From: AV133 sp035567015
GTDB lineage: Bacteria > Verrucomicrobiota > Verrucomicrobiia > Chthoniobacterales > UBA10450
Assembly (NCBI GenBank): GCA_035567015.1
Contig: DATMPQ010000104.1
Location: 1-8,773 of the forward strand
Direction: 5' to 3'
Length of the DNA: 8,773 nucleotides
The translations under genes and the position numbers were made by a program. Below are positions 1 through 4,964 of this stretch, one piece after another; within the stretch, counting starts at the first letter, position 1; the number at the start of each line of letters is the position of its first letter. Under the pieces are notes generated by a model. It was not told the origin of the DNA. It saw nothing but the letters and a program-made list of their open reading frames with translations, and did not search any database.

Positions 1-73
1 CCCGCGATCTCACTGAACGTCCGCAATTGTCGGGTTTATGTCCTCACGCCACGCCTCGTGCGTTTGTTAGTTT

Positions 74-110
74 CCGCGTCAATAAAACAGCTACGGCAGT
101 AATGACGCGG
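74..110. promoter_or_regulatory. 8-bp inverted repeat in the leader of the TonB receptor gene
   Basis: CCGCGTCA (74-81) and TGACGCGG (103-110) are perfect inverted repeats separated by 21 nt, ending 33 bp before the chosen start codon of the receptor. No run of T follows, so it does not look like an intrinsic terminator. It could be an operator for a dimeric regulator or a hairpin in the 5' leader. I see no convincing -35/-10 pair around it and no recognisable riboswitch. Confidence 0.35.
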
Positions 111-133
111 CTGCAAAACCTAACCAAACCCAT

Positions 134-137
134 GGAG
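134..137 (+). promoter_or_regulatory. Ribosome binding site that decides the receptor start
   Basis: GGAG lies 6 nt before the ATG at 144. The other in-frame starts (TTG 27, ATG 102, ATG 132) have no purine-rich sequence at this spacing. Only the start at 144 puts the basic residues of the signal peptide right at the N-terminus. Confidence 0.7.
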
Positions 138-143
138 AAACCA

Positions 144-3100
144 ATGATAAAAAACGTGCTAAATAAACTTGGAATCCTTCGCATTGCTTTTGTGGCGAGC
201 GTTGGATTTCCTTTAATTTTCGCATCAAACGCATTCGCTCAGTTGCCGGCTCCGGCAGCTCCGGCACCAGCCGGCGAAGCCACCGCCGAGCGCGTCATCG
301 TGACCGGTTCGAATATTCCGACGGCGGAAGAGACCGGTCCGAATCCGGTGGACACGTATCGGCCACAGGACATCGAGAAACTGGGCATCCGCACCGCAAC
401 GGACCTGACAACTTTTCTGCCACAGGAGGCAGGCGGAACGATCAACCAGAACATCGCCAATGGCGGTGACGGCACTGTGCGGATCAGCTTGCGCGGTCTG
501 CTCCCGAAAGAGACTTTGATCCTCATAGATGGCAAGCGTCTTGCGACGAGTGCACTGACCGGCGGCTACGACATCCAGCTCATTCCGTTCTCGATTGTCG
601 ATCACCTCGAAATCCTGAAGGATGGCGCCTCAGCTATCTATGGCGCCGACGCGGTGGCTGGTGTGGTCAACTACTTTTTGGTCCACAAGTTCCGTGGGCT
701 TGAGATCGGGGGCAGTTACGGGAACACAAACCTCGGAGCATCCAACGACATGGGTGAGTGGGAGGCATGGATCAAAGCCGGCACCGGAGATGACAAGACC
801 GACATTGTGGTCGTCGCTGATTTCTATCAGCGTACCGGCGGCCTCTTCAGCGCCGACCGCAACCTTTCGAGCAACGGGAATTTCATCCCGTTTGGAGGAT
901 TTGACGCCCGAAGTGGGAACGAACCTGGTCGCGTTGGAAGCTTCCGCTTGCTCCCGAAATTGTTTTTCAGCGCGAACTCGCCACCGCCGCACTCGGCTCC
1001 AAACGCTGCGACTTCCCCATTCTATATCTTGCCCACAGCGCTTGGTTTTGCGGCCAACGGGCCCGGCTCAGGGGTTGATGGGAATTTTATTGGCTTTAAC
1101 TTCGCAGCTATCACGCCAGCCCTTCCGCCGGCGGATCGGCAAACGTTCTACGGTTCCTTCACCCGCGACCTGTGCGACAAATACCTGGTGGTGTTTGGAG
1201 ACTTTAAATATGTGCGTTCGTTTTTCGATGCATCCCTGGCGCCTGCCCCGTTCACGCCCGACCCGTTCCACGTTCGCGGTAATGGTGATCTGGGCCCGAA
1301 CTTCAGTCCAGCCGGCATTAGTGTGCCAATCCAGAATCCGTTTAATCCGTTCACGGTCGCGAACGCAACTTTGGATATTAACGGAGTCCCGGTCCCAATG
1401 ACTACGGGGGTTCGTTACCGCTCCCTTAACGAAACCGGACCCAGACATGAACAGGACACTTACATTGATACGCTCTTCGATATCGGGCTCAAAGGTGAGA
1501 TGGGAGAATTTGGCGATTATTTCAAGAATTGGGACTGGGAGCTCGGTTTCCGTTACTCCCGGAACGATGCGACGGACCTATCCATAGGCGAGGTCAGCCA
1601 GCCTGGGCTGCGTGATGCGCTGCTGGATACGAACCCGGCCACGGCGTTTAATGCGTTCCTCGGCCAAGCGGGTAATAACACGGCGGCAGCCAGAAACAGG
1701 GTTTTTGTCAACCTGCATAACACTGGCGCCTTCGAGTTGCCTCTCTGGTATGGCAAGATTGACGGTGAACTGTTCAATCTTCCCGCCGGACCGGTCGGCT
1801 TTGCGCTCGGCGGTGAGTACCATGGGGAAAGGTGGGACCGGTATCCTGACTCGCTGAATACGACATTTCAAACGATTGGCTCGACGGATTTGGAAGGCTC
1901 AAAGGTGAACCGCGATGTTAAGTCCATCTACGAGGAAGTGCGGGTCCCGATCACCAGTCCCACATGGAATTTCCCCGGCTTCTACAGCTTTGAGATTGAT
2001 TTTGCCGAGCGCGAGGAATGGTACAACAACAATACCTCTTCAACTTTAGCCATTCCCGCGGCACACACCAGCTACAATACGCAGAAACCGAAGGTGTCCG
2101 TTCGCTGGGAGCCGCTTGATCCCAAATGGATCGGGGCGCTGACCTTGCGTGGCAGTTACACCGAAGCGTTTCATGCGCCGACGGTGCAGGAGCTTTCGCC
2201 TGCAGGCATCGAGAGCTTTCCGTCGGTGATCGATCCATTTTCACGACTCACCGAGAAACAGGTCCAGGAAAATCTTCCCGGAAATCCCTTCTTACATCCC
2301 GAGGTCGCCTATGAATATAGCGCTGGCGTGATTTACAGTCCCAAATGGATCAAAGGCCTGACGGTGAGTCTGGACTATTTTCATATTGATATGCGAGATC
2401 TTGTGTCGTCCCTCGGCGCGCAATTCATCATCTCGCATAATCTTCCCGGCTTGGTTACTCGGTCGGCTCCGCCTCCGGGTACTCCACCCCTCCCAAATGG
2501 CCAACCCGATCGGGGCGCAATCACGTTCGTCCTAGATCCCAACGAAAATCTTGCTGGGGCGATTTTCGAAGGTTTCGACTACGAGGCGATCTATATTCTG
2601 GAGTCTACGATGTTTGGGGGCGGAGATTGGGGCAGACTGACGGCCACGGTCAACGGCACCTGGTTGGCCCGGGCTAACCTTCAAACTATGCCCGATACAA
2701 AGCGGTTCAATATCGCAGGCGACTTCTTACCGTCAGCATTCAGCCTGACTAGCTCGCTGCCGCGGAATCGGGCAAATTTCAGTCTGTTCTGGGACGGCCC
2801 GGCTGACTCAGGGCTGGCCGGTTTCGATATTGGCGCGGTGGTCCACTGGATCGCCCAATATGAAGATGACAATATCTCGCTGGTGGGTGGCAAGTCACAA
2901 ACGCCGAGAACTGATCCTGCAACTGGCCTGGAGGGTAAGAAGGCGCGGAAAGTCGCGGCGTTCACTACGCTTGACCTGATCGCATCGTACACGTTCAACT
3001 TGCCGCCGCCGGCTCCAGCCGAAGTGCCTGGGTTTTCCAAGGATGGCGGTAAAAACGTGAGGATGAAGGATGGCAAAGACAAAAACATCATGCCGGTTTC

Positions 3101-3287
3101 CACCGCCGAGTACAATCCCTGTGGATGGCGCGCGTGGCTGAATAACACCACGATTACGCTTGGACTACAGAACGTGACCGACGAAGATCCGCCGTTCGTG
3201 GCCGGCGCCTTCGAGAACGGTTACGACGAATCGCTTGATACGATCAAAGGGCGGTTCTATTACGCCCAGATAAAGAAGAGGTTCTAA
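144..3287 (+). CDS. TonB-dependent outer-membrane receptor
   Basis: An outer-membrane beta-barrel transporter expected to import a ligand using energy from TonB-ExbB-ExbD. From ATG 144 it has 1047 residues. Residues 1-32 form a signal peptide (basic start, hydrophobic core, cleavage after AFA), followed by a Pro/Ala linker and, at about 49-55, ERVIVTG, which resembles a TonB box. The plug covers about 50-200, with ISLRGL, LILIDGKR and DGASAIYGADAVAGVVN as typical plug motifs. The rest is barrel, including the PIQNPFNPF segment common in large receptors, LQNVTDEDPPF near the end and a terminal Phe suited to BAM insertion. There is no carboxypeptidase-like N-terminal domain and no SusD neighbour, so it is not a SusC-type pair. 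A Pro/Lys-rich stretch at about 953-997 lies where a short periplasmic turn is expected. The ligand cannot be told from the sequence. The gene stands alone, with a terminator after it. Confidence 0.93.
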   Translation: MIKNVLNKLGILRIAFVASVGFPLIFASNAFAQLPAPAAPAPAGEATAERVIVTGSNIPTAEETGPNPVDTYRPQDIEKLGIRTATDLTTFLPQEAGGTINQNIANGGDGTVRISLRGLLPKETLILIDGKRLATSALTGGYDIQLIPFSIVDHLEILKDGASAIYGADAVAGVVNYFLVHKFRGLEIGGSYGNTNLGASNDMGEWEAWIKAGTGDDKTDIVVVADFYQRTGGLFSADRNLSSNGNFIPFGGFDARSGNEPGRVGSFRLLPKLFFSANSPPPHSAPNAATSPFYILPTALGFAANGPGSGVDGNFIGFNFAAITPALPPADRQTFYGSFTRDLCDKYLVVFGDFKYVRSFFDASLAPAPFTPDPFHVRGNGDLGPNFSPAGISVPIQNPFNPFTVANATLDINGVPVPMTTGVRYRSLNETGPRHEQDTYIDTLFDIGLKGEMGEFGDYFKNWDWELGFRYSRNDATDLSIGEVSQPGLRDALLDTNPATAFNAFLGQAGNNTAAARNRVFVNLHNTGAFELPLWYGKIDGELFNLPAGPVGFALGGEYHGERWDRYPDSLNTTFQTIGSTDLEGSKVNRDVKSIYEEVRVPITSPTWNFPGFYSFEIDFAEREEWYNNNTSSTLAIPAAHTSYNTQKPKVSVRWEPLDPKWIGALTLRGSYTEAFHAPTVQELSPAGIESFPSVIDPFSRLTEKQVQENLPGNPFLHPEVAYEYSAGVIYSPKWIKGLTVSLDYFHIDMRDLVSSLGAQFIISHNLPGLVTRSAPPPGTPPLPNGQPDRGAITFVLDPNENLAGAIFEGFDYEAIYILESTMFGGGDWGRLTATVNGTWLARANLQTMPDTKRFNIAGDFLPSAFSLTSSLPRNRANFSLFWDGPADSGLAGFDIGAVVHWIAQYEDDNISLVGGKSQTPRTDPATGLEGKKARKVAAFTTLDLIASYTFNLPPPAPAEVPGFSKDGGKNVRMKDGKDKNIMPVSTAEYNPCGWRAWLNNTTITLGLQNVTDEDPPFVAGAFENGYDESLDTIKGRFYYAQIKKRF

Positions 3288-3312
3288 AGCGCAGGGCGGC
3301 ACAGATTCACAG

Positions 3313-3354
3313 CGGCCGGGCTTGGAAACAGGCCGGCCGTTTGCTTTTGGCTTT
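3313..3354 (+). terminator. Rho-independent terminator after the TonB receptor
   Basis: CGGCCGG (3313-3319) pairs with CCGGCCG (3333-3339) around a 13-nt loop, followed by TTTGCTTTTGGCTTT. It starts 26 bp after the receptor stop codon. The T tract is interrupted, but the all-GC 7-bp stem and the position make termination likely. Confidence 0.75.
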
Positions 3355-3443
3355 AGTGAACGTGCGTCTGATGCGACGTGGGATGACGCTTTTCAGAGCG
3401 ATGTGGCTACTCGAGTCCGCCCCGTGAGGAAAGGCCGATGTTC

Positions 3444-3494
3444 TAGCCGTTCACCCTGCGGGGGACGCGGGCGTTTCGCACAGCGAAACGGCTA
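3444..3494. repeat. REP-like element with two competing hairpins
   Basis: CGTTTCGC (3472-3479) and GCGAAACG (3483-3490) form a perfect 8-bp stem with a 3-nt loop. The 3' part also belongs to a second pairing, TAGCCGTT (3444-3451) with AACGGCTA (3487-3494), so the two hairpins exclude each other. The element lies between two convergent genes with no ORF needing it. Dispersed palindromes of this sort are typical of intergenic REP elements, but copy number cannot be judged from one window. Confidence 0.45.
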
Positions 3495-3574
3495 CAGATT
3501 AAACCCGATCGTACCAGAGAGCAATGGAGCAGGGGTCACGCGCATTTTGAGAATTTTCAGCCCCGCGCGAAAGA

Positions 3575-3685
3575 ACCTACACTCTACATACACTCAATTC
3601 TTCCCTCGCGTCGTAGATGTAGAGGTAGATACCTCCCTCTTTATATAATTTTTTATTAATTACTACGACCTACCTACACTCTACA
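3575..3685. repeat. 14-bp direct repeats flanking an AT-rich core
   Basis: ACCTACACTCTACA occurs at 3575-3588 and again at 3672-3685, 97 bp apart. Between them, TGTAGAGGTAG (3618-3628) is an inverted copy lacking one base. GTCGTAG (3610-3616) and CTACGAC (3663-3669) form a further inverted pair. The centre (3641-3662) is almost pure A/T, unlike the flanking DNA. The block lies in the gap between convergent genes. Its role is unknown; a bidirectional transcription end, a protein-binding site or a remnant of a small mobile repeat would all fit. Confidence 0.5.
3622..3654 (+). terminator. Possible weak second terminator
   Basis: GAGGT (3622-3626) pairs with ACCTC (3631-3635) around a 4-nt loop; an alternative AGAGG/CCTCT pairing is also available. 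A T/A-rich tract with a run of six T follows from 3640. The stem is short, and the hairpin is more than 330 bp past the receptor stop, so this may only be part of the surrounding repeat block. Confidence 0.25.
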
Positions 3686-3772
3686 CTGTTGACGGCCTTG
3701 GGCTTTCGGCCTGTGCGTGCGTGGGCTAATTGTCCGATTTCTGAAGTCGGAAGAGGTGCAAAAACGGGAGAA

Positions 3773-4525
3773 TTACGTCGCGAACTTCCATGTTTGTTTG
3801 AAGCGCGGACGACGATTCGAATAAGTCGCGAGCAGCGCCTTCGAACGGAAGAGGCGCGCGCCTTCCGTTAAAAAACAAGCGCGGAGTTCTGGCGTAAAGA
3901 ATGAGCTTCCGTCGAGGCGCGGATTAAAATCGAGAAGCAGGCGGCCCTCCGGTTTCAAAAATCGCGTGCGAATGTCGTTGATGAAAAACTTCCAGTCGGC
4001 TGGTGTCCACTCGTTCAAGTTATTGCTCCCGAGACGGTCTGCTCGGTGAAAGCAGACGCGATGCGCGGTGACGAGGTCGAATTTTTCTCCCAAATCGGGG
4101 AGGGGAATTCCGGGATCGATGCGCGAGATGGTGCGGCGCACATTTAACAATGCCGTGGTCCCGTGGAAGAGCGGCTCGTCAGGAGTGTCCAGCCCCAAAC
4201 CCTCGTGACCCAAAGACTGGCAGAGATAGAGAAAGTAGCCCGCGCCGCAACCCAGATCGAGAATGCGCAGCGGCGGGCTGCGATCGAGCCAAAGATCCTG
4301 CGCTCGTTCGACGTTGATTGTCATCCAGTAGGCGGCGTCATCGAACCGGTTAATCGCATCCGGGCGGGGTGGATAAAGTTTGTGCAGTTGTCTCCACGCC
4401 GCAGGATCGAGCCGATCGAGAAATCGCTGCGCATTCAACGGGTGAGTCCGGCGGCAAACGTGTTCCCGAAAACTCTGGAGCACGTCGAAGGAAAACAGTT
4501 TCTCGATTTTGCGCGAAAGTTTCAT
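3773..4525 (-). CDS. Class I SAM-dependent methyltransferase, substrate unknown
   Basis: A Rossmann-fold methyltransferase of 250 residues, presumably cytoplasmic. ILDLGCGAG (residues 88-96) is motif I, the glycine-rich SAM-binding loop. LGLD ending at D113 supplies the acidic residue expected to bind the SAM ribose. FDLVTAHRV (149-157) is the post-II strand, and GRLLLDFNP (194-202) is the strand after motif III. The N-terminal 85 residues, rich in basic and aromatic residues, are not recognised and may hold the substrate-binding cap. I chose the ATG at 4525; the reading frame stays open back to a TTG at 4579, which would add 18 Ser/Thr-rich residues. Neither start has a clear Shine-Dalgarno sequence. 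It converges on the TonB receptor and diverges from the TMTC-like pair, so it is probably its own transcription unit and the neighbours do not reveal its substrate. Confidence 0.85.
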   Translation of the reverse strand: MKLSRKIEKLFSFDVLQSFREHVCRRTHPLNAQRFLDRLDPAAWRQLHKLYPPRPDAINRFDDAAYWMTINVERAQDLWLDRSPPLRILDLGCGAGYFLYLCQSLGHEGLGLDTPDEPLFHGTTALLNVRRTISRIDPGIPLPDLGEKFDLVTAHRVCFHRADRLGSNNLNEWTPADWKFFINDIRTRFLKPEGRLLLDFNPRLDGSSFFTPELRACFLTEGARLFRSKALLATYSNRRPRFKQTWKFAT

Positions 4526-4604
4526 GGGCGAAACACTCTGGCTTTCTGAGACGGTTGTTGTTGAGTTCGAACGGTGCAAGTCGATTCATTTCGGGCGAGC
4601 TGTG

Positions 4605-4614
4605 CGACCGGTCG
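4605..4614. promoter_or_regulatory. 10-bp palindrome upstream of the methyltransferase
   Basis: CGACCGGTCG is a perfect palindrome 80 bp upstream of the methyltransferase ATG, inside the divergent intergenic region. It could be an operator. A palindrome this short can also occur by chance in GC-rich DNA. AT-rich DNA at 4700-4735 is the likeliest promoter zone for either direction, but I could not pick -35/-10 boxes with confidence. Confidence 0.25.
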
Positions 4615-4732
4615 GCCGTGTCGTGGATCAACTGGCACAATGCAAAGGGTCGGGTCCATGGTAGCCCGAGAGAAGGAGGGGATCGTTTTCATTGCAATGA
4701 ATCCTTTATTTATCGGTAATTATCACAATCAT

Positions 4733-4756
4733 AAAAGCACCCGGCCGTTTGCTTTT
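4733..4756. terminator. Small hairpin with A and T flanks, sharing 16 bp with the receptor terminator
   Basis: AAAAGCA (4733-4739) and TGCTTTT (4750-4756) are inverted repeats enclosing the palindrome CGGCCG (4742-4747). The form resembles a bidirectional intrinsic terminator. The 16 bp CCGGCCGTTTGCTTTT (4741-4756) are identical to 3333-3348 in the receptor terminator. No plus-strand gene ends just upstream, so a terminator here would have nothing obvious to stop; it may be a relic copy. Confidence 0.35.
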
Positions 4757-4770
4757 TCGTTCTAAGGAAG

Positions 4771-4843
4771 ACAGCCGTCTCGGCTGCCACGGCTGACGGG
4801 CTTCCAGCCTGTCGACTATCCCGCGGACAGGCGAGACGCCGTG
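4771..4843. repeat. REP-like nest of inverted repeats upstream of the TMTC-like genes
   Basis: Four inverted pairs are packed into 73 bp. CAGCCG (4772-4777) pairs with CGGCTG (4781-4786), and GCCTGTC (4807-4813) with GACAGGC (4826-4832). Two long-range pairs join the ends: CGTCTCG (4776-4782) with CGAGACG (4832-4838), and CACGGC (4788-4793) with GCCGTG (4838-4843). Some pairs overlap, so alternative folds exist. This looks like a dispersed intergenic palindromic element rather than a simple operator. Confidence 0.55.
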
Positions 4844-4909
4844 CTGGGCGGTCGTTCATAAAGATTTTCGCACTTCGGCGCGATCCAAAGCCGGCGAACA
4901 AGGGGTCAC

Positions 4910-4933
4910 TTTGTACGGAGGCGCTACAAAATG
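4910..4933 (+). promoter_or_regulatory. Shine-Dalgarno in a hairpin loop before an ATG in the wrong frame
   Basis: TTTGTA (4910-4915) and TACAAA (4925-4930) can form a 6-bp stem whose 9-nt loop carries GGAGG (4917-4921). An ATG follows at 4931, 9 nt after the GGAGG. This is the best initiation signal in the region, yet it opens a frame different from that of the TMTC-like protein, whose own frame has a TGA at 4944. It may be a leader-peptide start, a trace of a frameshift, or part of the intergenic repeat. Confidence 0.4.
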
Positions 4934-4964
4934 AACGTGCGGCTGAGCCGGGGCACGCCATATT

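Noticed and set aside
27..143. N-terminal extension of the TonB receptor from TTG 27
   Set aside because: It would bury the signal peptide 39 residues inside the protein and lacks a ribosome site. GGAG at 134-137 fits ATG 144.
144..3287. Assignment as a SusC-type polysaccharide receptor or vitamin B12 receptor
   Set aside because: There is no N-terminal carboxypeptidase-like domain, no SusD gene next to it and no cobalamin riboswitch in the visible leader, so no ligand is claimed.
3322..3648. 108-codon open frame on the plus strand after the TonB receptor
   Set aside because: It starts at a TTG inside the terminator loop, runs through the competing hairpins and the first 14-bp repeat, and its translation resembles no family. 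I treat the region as non-coding.
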